Position numbers and translations under genes: made by a program. Below are positions 14,401 through 27,254 of a DNA stretch of 64,000 bases, in pieces. The stretch is from Rotaria macrura (lineage: Eukaryota; Rotifera; Eurotatoria; Philodinida; Philodinidae): NCBI GenBank assembly GCA_900239685.1, contig OENT01000516.1, positions 40,225 to 104,224 on the forward strand, written 5' to 3'. Within the stretch, counting starts at the first letter, position 1, and every line of letters begins with the position of its first letter. The notes beneath the pieces were generated by a model, which had not been told where the DNA came from, ran no database searches, and saw only the letters and a program-made list of their open reading frames with translations.

Positions 14401-15369
14401 AAAATCGTCTTTGGAATTGTACACTATTTAAAGATGATCATCTTATTGGAAATATTCTTGATTCTGGTATAGCATTTTTATATTTATTTTCTAAATATTG
14501 AAACATATTAACTCATTTATATTTGATAGGAACAAAAGAATCAGCATATGTTCATGCATTAACATCGGCAGGTATTGCATATGCGATAACAAAGGCATGT
14601 AGCAATGGACGACTTGATTCTTGCGGATGTGATTTAACGATGAATGGCAACTATCATCATAATGAATCGATTCGATGGACTGGTTGTTCCGACAATGTTT
14701 TGTTTGCGACGGAAATCACTCGACGATTTGTAAACTTTCGAGAATATGAAGCGAAAAGTCGAATAAATTTACTAAATATACATAATAATCAAGTTGGAAT
14801 TCGAGTATAATTTTATTGAATTCTATTTAAACGAATATAACTGAAATTCTTCTATGTGTGATTTATTTTTCTAGGCAATTCTTTCGTCTGTTGATCATGA
14901 ATGTAAATGTCATGGTGTATCTGGTTCTTGTGAATTCAAATCTTGTTGGCGTTCACTTCGATCATTCACACAAATTGCTAAACAATTGAAGGAATTTTAT
15001 GATAATTCAATAGAAGTATATTTCGAACGAATTTTAAACGATCAACAATATCATTTCATACCTAAAAATATTCCATTTCAAAAAGAAAAACAATCAGTAT
15101 CAATATCACATAAGAATGATTTGATCTTCATAAATACGAGTCCAAATTATTGTGAAGTAAATTTATCTATTGGATCGTTCGGTACGATCGGACGTGTTTG
15201 TAATCGGAATTCTCGTGCTATTGATGGTTGTGATTTACTCTGCTGCAATCGCGGTTACCAATCTCAAATAGTGACTTTAAATAATCAATGTAATTGCCGT
15301 TTTCAATGGTGTTGTTATGTTGAATGTCAAAATTGTATTGTGAATCAAAATATTAGTCGTTGTTTATAA
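11407..15369 (+). CDS. Wnt family secreted signalling glycoprotein, Wnt-4-like
   Basis: Four exons join in phase: 11407-11462, 14234-14466, 14530-14804, 14875-15369 (stop TAA). They encode 352 residues, normal for a Wnt. Exon 1 gives a hydrophobic signal peptide (MNIAILLFFILINSS). The mature part has 24 cysteines in Wnt order, the RLWNC motif, the lipid-attachment loop CHGVSGSC (the serine acylated by Porcupine in known Wnts) and the C-terminal cysteine-rich end with GCDLLCCNRGY and WCCYVEC. Among subfamilies, QRQV..C.RN, QFKNRLWNC, WTGCSDN and RAIDGC most resemble Wnt-4; this is from memory of the family and needs a tree. The protein would be secreted and bind Frizzled receptors. Intron 1 is 2.77 kb, while the others are 60-70 nt. 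The exon 1 assignment rests on signal peptide, donor and phase. Confidence 0.9.
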
Positions 15370-15471
15370 GCAAATTCTTGTTTTTTCTTTTGTTGCTTTT
15401 GATTTTGCATTGTATGTTAAATAAGTTGTGTCGTTTTCTTTTATACGTAATCATGTTCTGAAAAAAATGTG

Positions 15472-15477
15472 AATAAA
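15472..15477 (+). terminator. Polyadenylation signal of the Wnt gene
   Basis: An AATAAA hexamer lies 103 nt after the Wnt stop codon in T-rich sequence, in the expected place for the mRNA 3' end. Confidence 0.6.
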
Positions 15478-18340
15478 GAATATTAATAGAGTGAAAATCA
15501 CTTTAAAAAATGCAGACATTGAAACATGAAGTTATGATGTATTACGATTTCAATAATTTTACTCGTAAACATTACACTTACTGTCGTTGTAAACTCGATA
15601 GAAATTGTGTGAGCCATATACCATTAACATTTTTCCAGATCACGATGGATGTATTTGTACATATGTATGTATGCCAGAGGACGAAGTTGATTTTATGCTC
15701 ATTAAAAAGATCTCTGACATATAGGTGTATACGAAAGAAATCGTACGGGAAAACAATGAATGCTTAATGACATCTTTTAGAAAATTTTATCCAGAACTTA
15801 TTAATAAATTGTTTGTCAGTGAAAAGAAAGAATATTTATTACTTAAGAAGCCTTGTATTGATTTTATTTTGAAATAATTAGAAGCAGCCATATAAATGTG
15901 TTGTTATAGTATTTAAAAATGCTGAAACCATTCGTTAAATGAGTTGCATTACTTGAATTTTACGTTTATCATGACTTTGTCCAGTTATTCATTTTCAGTC
16001 ATGCGGATTCTACTATTGCTTAATTTCATCTGATGATATAAATTGATATTCATAATTGCGTTTCAAATACGAACATTCAGAACATGGTACGTTCTATTCT
16101 TCTTTTATTTCGTCCTAATTTTGGGATTTAGATAGGAGATGGCAGCTGTCTTTAAAATATTCTCGTTCGTATTTCCATCAATAGCAATGGAATTAATGAT
16201 ATGAAACAACAACAAAACGAATTGATCGAATCTTCGATCATTATCTGATTCTTTGACTAATATTTATTTTTTCATGGATCGTTGCTCGTTAGTGTATCTT
16301 TTTGTAAGCCAAGAATTTCGCAGGAAATGAGTTGCTACTACGTGTAGGATCGAAATGGCAAGTCTTCATGCATTCATATTTTCGTATTCAATTTTTTTTC
16401 ATGATCTATTGGATTTTATTGTTTTGACGTTATTTAATACGAACTACAATTCAAGTACATGTATCGAAATCAGATGATCTTCATCGTGCATTGATTGTGT
16501 CAGTGAGAATATTCTTGTGGGACCTATTTCAATGGTGGCATAGACATTTGAGTTTTCCATCTTAGCAATAAAGACACTTCTGATTTTGTAATAACTACTA
16601 ACCATAGTTAAGTATATTATTTTCCGTGTCTATTATATTGCATGTCAGAACAATACCAGAGTGTGCACGAACAGTTGCATTTCATTGAACGCGCAATCTC
16701 TTCCTTTTCTGTAGCCACGTCGATATGGATTCTGTAGGCTTCCTTGAATACATCGATATTACATCTGGGACCATTATTAGTTGCCTGAATGCAACGCAAC
16801 CTTGCACTCATGATAGATGTTATAAACCTACATTTTCTTCATAGTGGCTGATCGCGATACTGGTTGCTGGATTCTTTGATAGAATTCTACCTTGACTTTC
16901 AAGTGGGGGAAATGCAGATGCCGAGCACCAAATTTGCTCTTTGATGGTGCGACGGTGCAGAAGTGCTTGGAGTTCCAAACGTGCACTTTGCCCCTTGTTG
17001 ACAGTGTACAATTCTATTTCTATTTTTGATAATTTAGACAGATCTTACTATGAAGTTACACAATGATTGATTAGTAGCATCATTCATTATGCACAATCAT
17101 ATCCATAATGTTTTGAATGAGGATTACGTGATAAGACAGTTATGATAAGATTCAACGTATTGTTTAGAAGAGTACAGGCATTTACGAGTGAGAATGGAGG
17201 AAAGAGATATGAGCGGCTAATTTGGTACTGACATCATATTTTCAGATGAAAAACTTTTCAACAATAGAGGCGGGTTCGTTGGTGACTACCGTTTATACTA
17301 GCATCAATACTAAGAATTTCATCCTCTATCTACGTCGTTTTCTCCTGACAACGTGATAGCAGCTCTGCATCGAATTTCTTAAGTATCTCTGTCTTGTTGT
17401 TCGTGTAGATACTCATCATTTATTCGTCAATTTGTTAAATAATATTTTTAGTGTGACGTTGTAAGTTCTACATCAAGTTATAATAGAAAAAATCCGTACA
17501 TACGAAAGACGTGTAGAACTTTGTCCTAGTTAGTTGAAATTCTGATTCCATATCATTCACTATGGCTAGGGCACGTATTGCTATCGTCAATTAACATTAC
17601 AAAATTGTTTTGAACACTGAAATTTTTTTGGGAAGTAGTCACACAGTGCCGGAAAGATTCATATATGGTACAACAAATCTCGATAATACACTGCATTATG
17701 AACGATCGTATATTCTTCCGTTTCTGCATGAAGAGAAAAAAACAGGGTTCAAAAAGTAAGCACTAAGAACAAAACATACTTTGATTAAAACCGGTCATAG
17801 GTAGAATGTAAATATTTGGGGAAAAAAACCATTGTCCTAAAAAATCTAGCCTATGAATACAAGAAACATGTAAGTTTATACGTGACTGTAAGCCAAGAAC
17901 AAAGAAAATAACTCTTCTCTCAGTTTTCCAACCGTGCCGTCTGAATTGAATATCTGTACGGTTCCAACTATAGATATGTGCATATCTATATCCCCGCTAT
18001 TCACGGCGACTAGAATATGGCCAAGGAAGCTGCAGAAAATCTTAATCGAAGCTGGGTTTTACTATTATGCACGAGAAACCTTATGAGATCACATCGGATC
18101 TTTTGTGTTTTTTCTTTGCGAAAAAGTTTACTTAATTATTTTTAATATTTTGGATGAATTCCGCTTTTAGTTTTTTTGTTTCTATCGATGAATAGTATTT
18201 ATTTCGATTAAAATTAAAATTTTTAGTTGATATTGTTTTTATCTATTGTTTACACTTTAAGATTAGTAAAAGTTCAAAGAACTAAGATTTCATTTCTAAT
18301 ATGATGTTAGAGAGCGATGTTAGTATAATTGAATAAGATG
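15478..18340. other. Intergenic region
   Basis: This lies between the convergent Wnt gene and the membrane-receptor gene. The open frame at 15510-15767 has no recognisable domain. Apart from the possible relic at 16617-17011, nothing is identified. Confidence 0.4.
16617..17011 (-). other. Possible decayed coding segment, unassigned
   Basis: Base composition is less AT-rich than its surroundings, and overlapping minus-strand frames of 63-64 codons (16820-17011 and 16617-16811) have protein-like composition, the second with a cysteine cluster (KCNCSCTLWYC). The frames do not join cleanly and no family is recognised. It may be an eroded gene or a transposon fragment. Confidence 0.2.
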
Positions 18341-18346
18341 TTTATT
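18341..18346 (-). terminator. Polyadenylation signal of the EGF/mucin-like receptor gene
   Basis: AATAAA on the minus strand (TTTATT on plus), 109 nt past the stop codon of the receptor gene. Confidence 0.5.
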
Positions 18347-18454
18347 TTTTTTTGAACTCTGAATTGTAAACAAATTCTATAAATAATCTTTTTTCCTTTC
18401 TTTTTCTTTCAAAATAAAAGTAAATGGAAGATAACGAACAGAAAAAAAACGAGA

Positions 18455-21400
18455 TTATAGAATTGTTTCATATAGTATGTTTGATGATCTATAACGTTTT
18501 AATGTTGCGTTTCCTAATCTTTCGTTATGTTTTCCCGATGGAATTTTTCGGTAGCCATTTTTCTTCCTAAAATTGATGATTGAACGTTGATGAATTTTCT
18601 CCGATGGTCGTCTTCCATCAGTAAATGATAAATCACTCATTTCGATGGGAGCATCAATAAAACCAAGTAAGAGAATCGAATTTTCAAATAGTTCTGATGC
18701 AATCCTGGGAGTATTATTTACTTCATGATGTTTTATAGGTTTTTTTTTGGTTAAATACGAATGAATATCGCTCGCAACAGCCAGGCAACCAATACAAATA
18801 ATTGTTAAAATGGCTACCATAGCAAACGATTTACTGACAACTTTTAGAACAACGGTTTGTAAATATTTTTCTTCACATTTGGCTCCATAATATCCATCAA
18901 AACATATGCATTTATAAGAATCAATACCATCTTGACAAATACCATGGTCAGAACATTTTATATTTATGCAATCGTCAATATTTTCTTCGCAATGTAAACC
19001 TTCGAAACCTGATGCACATAAACATTTTTCATTTGATGTCATATTTAAATCATTCAGTTCAACTAAAACTCCATCATTCATACAATAGTCCAATGGAAAC
19101 TTTAAATATTGACAATGTTCACCTGATACATCCAATGGACAAATACATCGATAATGAATTTCTGATGGTTGTTCCGACGACACGTCATGATCATAATCTG
19201 GTACAATTGATGTACAAGTACCGCCATTCAAACATGGATTGTCATTTTGACACATATCAAAAAATAATCTTAACGGTTGATCAACATCGCATGATTGCTT
19301 GAGCATATATAATCGAGTAAAAACTGGTCCTATACTAACAGGTGCTCGACTACCATAATGAACTGTTCCTTCAATACAATAATCACAATAGGATTTTAAT
19401 TATTTAAACTGCATAGATATAACTACCCGACATACAAGTAAATTCTATTCTCTATCATCATATGACAGTAAAATTCATCCATAATAGTTGAAAAGATTCA
19501 TCTTTCAAATTATCTTCTAGTAAAAACTATCGATAATATGTAGTAGCTATATCTAACTGTTACGTATAGTCCTCCATCAAGTTTAACGTTTCGAATTGAG
19601 TCGAAAATTCTACAAAAACTTTGGCTACTGACCTCATTATTGTCTCAAATAAAACCATCTTATTTAGTTAATTCGTGAAAAGATAACCTGGTGTCTGCAA
19701 ACACTCAACACCAAATTGTGTCGCAACTAATGAAAAAAATAGGAGTTTTCTATTCTATGTTTCAATACGTTTAGAAAACCAAAAGTCAGGGATTCCTCTG
19801 TAAATATTACTAACACTTTAGTGAAAATCGTCATCATACTGTCTAACCATCATCAGCTATTGAGTCGAATGATTTCAAAAAATCTTTGACAAACACTGAG
19901 CATATTTCGTTGATCGTATCAGTCAATGTTTAGCGATTACTCTTACAAGAAAACAATTCATAATGTAAGACATTCCTGAATGACGATGAACGATTTCTAA
20001 CAGCTTGAAAGTCGAGAATTATAACAAGAAGAAAACTTTTAAACATATGTAAGAAAGAAGCATCATTTCTCTCCTTAGTTATTTTGTGATCAAATCTTCA
20101 AATAACTCGAATAAATCACGTGATAAAAATATCATGTGTTAGTTTCTTTTCTATAAAAAAAAACATGCACATTGTTGTAGATACACATATGAGTAGAATT
20201 GATATGTACAACTTAACGAAAAAATTATTTAAATATTTCATGATAGATAGACTCATATAGAAGAATCTTTATTCCATGTTATCCGTCGATGTAAGCTGTG
20301 TTCATCACAAAAAAAGCATAATCTCTTTCTTTCCGATAGACAAAACAAGTCATTTCTGAAACTTCTATTACTATTACTATACGAGAAATAATTAGTTCTT
20401 TATTTATATGTATTTTCAAGTCCAAAAGTATTACTTACAAACGATGACTCTTTGAGATTTGAAACAACATCTCTTCTAACATATGAAGGTGCTTACTACT
20501 AAAATTCGTACATCTGTCTCACAAATCTTACTCCACAAATGCAGAATATCTGATAAACGTGAAATTTGCGAATTATTATCTATCGATTCAGTTAGAGTTA
20601 ACTCACATGAATAACAAGCTTCAGTTCTAACAGTATCATTGTAAAAGTTAATTGAAATAACTTTCCTTACCTGTCTTTGAAATATTCAAGTTAATTTCTA
20701 AACTATTTTCATTGCCACAGAATTGTCTATCAAAATAAAGTTCAGCTGTTTCAGAATCGATTTGTTGAAGATGTATTTTCATCTTATTTGACTTTGTTAT
20801 ATTTAATTCAAATCGTTCAGTTTTAATTCGACCAATAACTACGTCAGACAATGAATTATTTGTTTCATCATTTGTTTGATTCATGGCTAAAGAAAACTTT
20901 TTCGCATGAACGTGATCAACTTGTAAATTAATTGGTGAACCAATAATATTAGTTGAAAAGCGACCGGCTTCAACATTTGCAATTGTTAAATTGGTTTTTG
21001 TTTCATAAGGATTTAATGAATTAGAAAATGCTGGTAATAATATATCAAGAGTAATGCTATCATTTGTATTTAATGAAAGATTCCATGACGATGGCTTAAG
21101 ATCGAATAAATTGAAAAGAATAAATTTTTCAAGAGAGGCATTGGCTGTACCATTGAATAACTCTTTGAATAGTTCGCTTGATAAAAGTGTATTCGATAAA
21201 TTAGTGTTCGCTAAAGGTTTGATTATAATTGTTTGTTGCTCATGTTTTCTAAAAGATTTCCAGTTTGCAAGTTCAATAGAAAATGATGATGATGTTAAGA
21301 TTTCATGGTATACGGTGGTCGATTGAAGAAAAGGAATCTCAGTGGTCGAAATTGATGTTTGTGATTTCCAATGATCTGTTTTCCGTTTACGAGTTCTATA

Positions 21401-24400
21401 TGTCGCTAATGTTGTTGTTGCTCTTGTAGGAGTCCTGGTTGATATTGTTGATAGTCTAGTCTTTCGCTTTCGAGTTCGATGAGTGTGTTGTGTTGATGAA
21501 TAAGTTACACTGGAAGTAGAATGTTCAGATTTAGATCTATATGCATCTCGAAACATTGTTGTTGTCATTTTTGATGAAGTATAGGTGGGTGTGTATTTTT
21601 CAGATTGTTCGCCGCTGATCGTTGGTAATACCGTTACTGCTTGAAACGATTGAGATTCTGTGATTGGAACATTGCCTTCATCATTCGACGTTTGAAATGA
21701 TATATTTGAATATTCTTGTGCTTGAACTATCGTCATAGAGTCAAGACTAGTACTAATAATAGTACTCGTTGTTGATACCATTGTATAATCATTCCCATCA
21801 GATGTCAATTCAGTATCATCTAGAGTTGACATTACCGATGAAATGGCAGATGTATAAACTGAAGAAGGAAACTCGTCAGATAAAGTTGTCTTAGAACTTT
21901 TCTCAATGATATCTGATGTTATGAAGAGATCAGTCGTTTCAGATGTACTAGTCGATAGTGATGATGATGATGATGAGAGTAATGCGTTAGAAGATGCATT
22001 CATTGGTGTTGTTCTTGCTGCTAAAATGAATTTCTCTAATGTTCATGCGTTACACTTTTCTGATTTAGCACTCAGATATGATCTTGAGGGAAGAAATGAT
22101 GAGGATGAGGATAATTGGCGACTATTTGAAGATATGGGAACTGTGTTGGATACAAGAAACAGTGATGAAGAGTACAAAATAATGAATACATCAACGTCTA
22201 TTAGTATCAATGAGGTTTGGGTATCATTTATCAGTTGATGCAAGAGTACTTGAATATCACTGCTACGATGGTTGTTGATATCACTAAACGAATGTCTAGT
22301 ATCGTTTGAATGAGACTGATTTTGATGTGAAGTAGGAATCAAAACAATAATTAAGGGCCCCCTCCCTCTCGCAATCGACTAGCCACTTTGGAGTATAGTT
22401 TTGGGCTCAAACTTTCAGGGATGTATGAGTCTAGCCGCTTGTGATAAAAATTTCAGCCTCATAAACTTTACTAAACTAGACTTATGGCTTGTTTTATAGT
22501 TTCCACGAGAATCGTTATAACTTCCTGACTATGAGAGCTATCGAGATCTGATTGGTTTTAAATTAAAGCTAGTCTCCATACGCAAATTTTCATCGACAGA
22601 ATTTTGAAATTCAATTCTGTTAATTTTTATAAGCATTTTATTCCATAGGACTGCCAAATTAGGTATAAAGAACGCACTAAATCGGACTTTTCTCAGTCCA
22701 GGAGTCAGATATCGAAAATCCGGTCGATGAAAAGTTAGCTCTAATCAAGATCTTTAAAAGAAAAAACAAAATCAAGGAAAGCTAAAGCTAAACGGGAGTT
22801 ATGGCAATTTTCCTACTTCAAAACCATGTTTTGAGAAAAACGCTACAGAAGTGTTGGAAGTGAATTTTTGATTAAAACGTTTTAAAACTACCTTTTAAAT
22901 GTAATATTTCCATGTATTGCATTAGAATTTGTTTTTTTCGATGTCTATCAACTCGTATGTTGTAGGTTTGAACAAAACATCCCTACATCAACCACAAAAA
23001 ATTTCGTCCAAAATGCGAAAATGTCGATAAATATGATAGTAGGGGCGAGAATACTTCTTCCATAAGTCTGTCAAAACTGAACCGTTTTTAAAAAACCTAT
23101 GTATATTCTGAGAGAGGAGATCAAAGGCCATCTTTCTAAAAAAAAACTCAATTTCGGATTTTTTTCGAAAAATCGGATTTTCTGATGGACGGGGGTCCTT
23201 TAGGTAATGCTATCCTCATTTGTTAGTGAACAAAAACGAAAGATGCTATTACTTGAAAGGTATTCACCTATTGCTGCCAACGTTGTGTTCAACGAACTAT
23301 TGTTGACATTGGTTAATGATGACGATGAAAAAGTTGGTTTTTCTTCTTCGATGTCCGGCATATTTGTCTCATTACGATCTATGTTTTCATGCTCTGTTGT
23401 TGCTTGTAAAAATGAAGTGAATGAAGAATATAATGATGAAAAGTTAGAGAAATCACTTAATGTATGAGCAGATACGCTTAGATTGTCATAAGTAGTATAA
23501 TCATGAGAAAATTTCTCTAAACTATTATGAGTGGTGTTCGATATTGACGATAAATTACGAGCAGTTAAATTTTGGGAGTAAGATTGTAATATTTCTGAAA
23601 GACCAATCGTATTATTGATGTTTTCTAATGATATTTCTGGACTGACTGATGATTGTAAATCGAAATCAAATACAACTGTTGTTGTATTCTGATCTACTGA
23701 CAACTTTCTTGTGTCTTGAGAATGCGGCATAAAATCGGTACTGATTTGGATCGTCGTGTTTATATATTCTGAAGAATTATAATGATTAATGGATGATTGT
23801 GTTGTTAAATGAGGTTCATTGGCAAGTGAAGTACTATAAAAGTATTGATTATTGTCAGATGCATTATTTTGAAATTCAACTGATGAAATCGATGTTGGAT
23901 GTGCAGTCGGAGTATTTTGTATTGTCATAGTAGTCGTGTCGATTGATGAAATTTCTTTTTCAATAGTACTAGATGTAGATATCTGTGTCGATGTTTCATA
24001 TTCGCTAATATTATTTGTCATAGTATGAATCGAATGTGATGTTGATGGCAAAGTGACAACTACAAATGATAAAGTAAAGGTTAGCGATAAATAGTAAAGC
24101 TATTCGTGGAAGATAGCATAAAAAAAGAATAGGAGCTAATACTGAAAGAAGTTTTGTTTTTCTTACCAACATGTTGAATAGTGGTAGATGGTTGTTCAGG
24201 ATCTGAGAAAGAAAACAACTATTAGCTATTATCAAATGAAATTCAAAAAGTTATCACTATACCCGTAAACGAAAGAAAAGTTAATATCCATCCATATCCT
24301 ATATTTTCAGAATCCTTCTTTAAATTGGCGTAAACAAATGTAGTCGAATTAAGTTTTTCCATTATTGTTGGTAAATATGATGCTTTTAATAGAACACCGC

Positions 24401-27254
24401 GTATGGTTGTATATTCTCGAATATTCATTATTAATATCATTGATTTTGTTGCTATAAATCTAATTTAGTAAGAGATAAAGATCGATTACGCAGAAAATTA
24501 AAACGAATATAAAAGAATATGGAGGTGGTATTCTCCAATATGAATCGTAGCAAACAAATTGATTTTGTACCTGTTAAAATCTCTCAATATTTTCTGCCAG
24601 CAATATTTGTTTGAAACATAAACAAAGAGTAAATTTTCTGTTTTTTTCTTGACTTAGACTTTTATGCTGATGTACAATGAAATTCTATGTGAATTTTCGT
24701 GTTTTTGAAGATGTATATCTAGCTATAACCAACAAGTTTTCGTACTAATTCAATTCGTAATCAGAAGATGGTTATACAAGATTTTCATTCATGGTTTCAC
24801 GTTGTAATAAGTACTTCTGATGAGTAAATAGTGATTTTTTTTCATATACGCAGGCTAGCAAAATATGTCCAAGATAATTAATTACTCGTTAAAAACTACA
24901 AATTCAATTAAAATACAACTTTTTCCTATTTTTGCTATTGTCATTCGGCGATCAATATCATTTATATCCTTTCATTCATATATCATATCGGCTATCAGAT
25001 TACTATTAGTTAATGTAGACTATTCGAAGTGTACTTTTATTCATCGTTTGGAATCACAAACATTTTAAGTTATTTTTTCTGAAAACAATTATCTTATATT
25101 AAAAAGATCTATTAAGTCTAACATTTTTCAACATATATCCTAAGGGTATTCCACTGTATATTTATAATCTTTCACAATCAGTATTCAGATTCAACGGAAA
25201 ACTGTGACTAGTGTATAAGTCCCAAGAGCGTATTGAAAAAACAGATAACAAAATAGCGATTTCCGACCGTAGCTTCATAATTATTTTCTAACTTGTTAGA
25301 GAAACATAAACATTGTACAAGTTTATATATATATATATATATATATACTTGGCGATCACTCGTTAGCATTATAGCGTCATGTTCTTTTAGTTTTTCTAGA
25401 TAAGGAATTTCTCAACGCCTTTTTTTGAGCTTGAAAAGCTACGGATTAGAATTGTAAAGAGAGAGAGCACTACGATATTTATCGTCACGTAAGGTTCTTT
25501 AAGGCAATAAAAGAAAAGATAAAATACATGGACAAAGAACCTATTGAAAATTGTTAAATAGAAAACGAGCAATCTTTCTAGTCTTCATCGTTAAATATCT
25601 TACAACAAACAATCTGCTATAGGCCTAGAAATGTTACTTTATAGTTTATTTTCTCCAGTTGAAACATCGGTAAAATATAAAGGCTATGATGACTTGTTGA
25701 GCAAATGACACAGAAGATGGTTGATCTGATCCAGAGGTGGGCAAGTCAGAGGTTTTTCAACTCACAAGTCAAGTCAAGTCACACCGGAAAATTTTTACGA
25801 CCAAGTCAAATCAAGTCAGACTTGAACTTGATCATTTTTGACTTGACTTTCCCAGCTCTGGTTCATCTCAAACTTACAGATGATTACATTCATCGGCCAG
25901 TAAACCAAATGGAGCTTTAATTGCATTGCTTTTAATTATTTTGCCATGTCGTATACGAAAATCATGTGTTATTCGTAATTCATGTATTGTATGGTCTTGC
26001 TTATTAGCATAGTAAACAGAACCTGATGAAGTAAAAATAACATTACCTTCGATTAATGTATTATTTAAGATAACTGATTTATGAATTAATGAGTTAATAT
26101 TTGTATTAAATGTGGCATAGACAAGACCAATATTTGTTGATATAAATACTAAAGATTTTTCTGTTCCAGCATAATTACGTTTTATAGTAAGACCATTAAC
26201 CTGAATTTCGTCTTTATCAGTAGAGATCGGTAGCTCTTCAATGCAATGTTTGTCTTCGAAATTTAATTTGATTGTGTTAAAACTCACCTCACACACACGT
26301 AGTGATAGAAGATTAGATTTAACACGTGACTCATATATAAAAAATAGATCGCGACTATCACTCGTTGATAGAGATGCACTTGATGCAGCATAGATAATAT
26401 TAGTTGCCGTAAGATTTACAATGAGACGAACAGGTTTTGTATTATATACATAGAGTTGATGTTTTGGCTCAATAAAAATCAATAAGTCACTGATAGAAGA
26501 ATATGCAAGAAAATTTTGATTGCATAGATGAGATGTACAAGTAAGCTTAGATGATATTTCGGCCGTTTTATATTTGCCTAACGCAAGTATCGATTGAATC
26601 TACATGTACAAAAGTAAAAAGCATATATATTGTGATACAATGAAATCTTATTCTTTTGACACTCAACATTTAAATGCTAATTGATATGAAGAAAATTGCC
26701 TATCTAAAGATTTATTATTCGTTATCATCCTTATTCTTTTATTTCAGTATTTAAACTGTCCATAATACAGATTGTTTAGCAAGAAATTAATGTTTATCAT
26801 TTACAGTCACTAGCTGACACGCTTTACATCTGTAGAATTATAAAATTCTAGTTTTATTTCATATTTCACGAATATGACTGTCTTACATTCTTAGTTCAAA
26901 ATTTATTTTTGGTAATCTCAGATTCATATTTTGTATCGAGGAATAAACAAGTAGAACATAATTAGAGTACAAAAAAAAACAAAAAAAGAACGAAAAAATT
27001 TTTTAATTTAACGTATTGTATTGAGAATATAAGTAGTGATCTAAAAATACATTCATATGACTAACCTTGGAACACATTTGACGATTGTGAACTGACTTGT
27101 TGCTATCTAAACTTCGATATCATGCTTACATTTCAATTATTATGAGAAAAAAATGTATCTTACCAACAATAAAAATCAGTTGAGTTAATAATAATATTGA
27201 ATAAAAAATGGTCAAACAATTAAATCTGAACCAGACAAGGCTATCAATTTGCAT
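18455..27254 (-). CDS. Type I membrane protein with propeller-like region, Ser/Thr-rich stalk and three EGF modules; interrupted by an insertion
   Basis: Exons joined in phase: 27164-27254, 25878-26577, 24263-24459, 24167-24202, 22072-24059 (split by the 853-bp insertion at 22352-23204), 20671-22020, 18455-19368. Without the insertion the product is about 1472 residues. Residues 1-30 are a signal peptide. Residues 31-330 resemble repeats of an LDL-receptor class B/NHL-type beta-propeller (KAPFGLLADECNHL). Residues about 340-950 are Ser/Thr/Asn-rich and probably heavily O-glycosylated. A folded region of about 200 residues follows, then three EGF modules (about 1208-1333; the third begins ENIDDC, a calcium-binding type), a membrane segment (about 1350-1367) and a 105-residue tail. 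It is likely a cell-surface adhesion or signalling receptor; no named orthologue is recognised. As sequenced, the insertion brings a stop codon after SLTNEDSIT, so this copy would make only a truncated ectodomain unless the insertion is removed from RNA. Confidence 0.7.
22352..23204. mobile_element. 853-bp insertion in the Ser/Thr-rich exon, non-autonomous DNA element
   Basis: The ends are imperfect inverted repeats rich in C (TAAGGGCCCCCTCC at the left against TAAAGGACCCCCGTCC read inward from the right). TAAT flanks both sides (22348-22351 and 23205-23208). Deleting the element plus one TAAT restores one 1131-nt exon in the correct phase at both ends. The interior has no long open frame. 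The superfamily is not assigned. Confidence 0.72.
25324..25347. repeat. (TA)n microsatellite
   Basis: About 12 uninterrupted TA units inside the 1.4-kb intron of the receptor gene. Confidence 0.9.
25732..25860. mobile_element. 129-bp hAT-like MITE built of AAGTC repeats
   Basis: The ends are inverted repeats, CAGAGGTGGGCAAGTCA against CAGAGCTGGGAAAGTCA (15 of 17 match), with the CAG-type start usual for hAT elements. The interior is mostly repeats of AAGTC and its reverse complement. No exact 8-bp target duplication is visible. It lies in an intron of the receptor gene, with its end 17 nt from the 5' splice site of exon 25878-26577. Confidence 0.75.

Noticed and set aside
15510-15767. 85-codon frame after the Wnt gene
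   Set aside because: Lies beyond the Wnt polyadenylation signal, with no recognised domain or splice context.
20579-20640. Possible micro-exon with TEACYSC between the last two receptor exons
   Set aside because: The direct join 20671 to 19368 is already in phase, and the micro-exon has no phase-compatible boundaries.
21906-22238. Plus-strand open frame of 110 codons (and similar ones at 21054-21326 and 23207-23467)
   Set aside because: Antisense shadows of the Ser/Thr-rich exons of the receptor gene; the minus-strand frames fit the exon phases.
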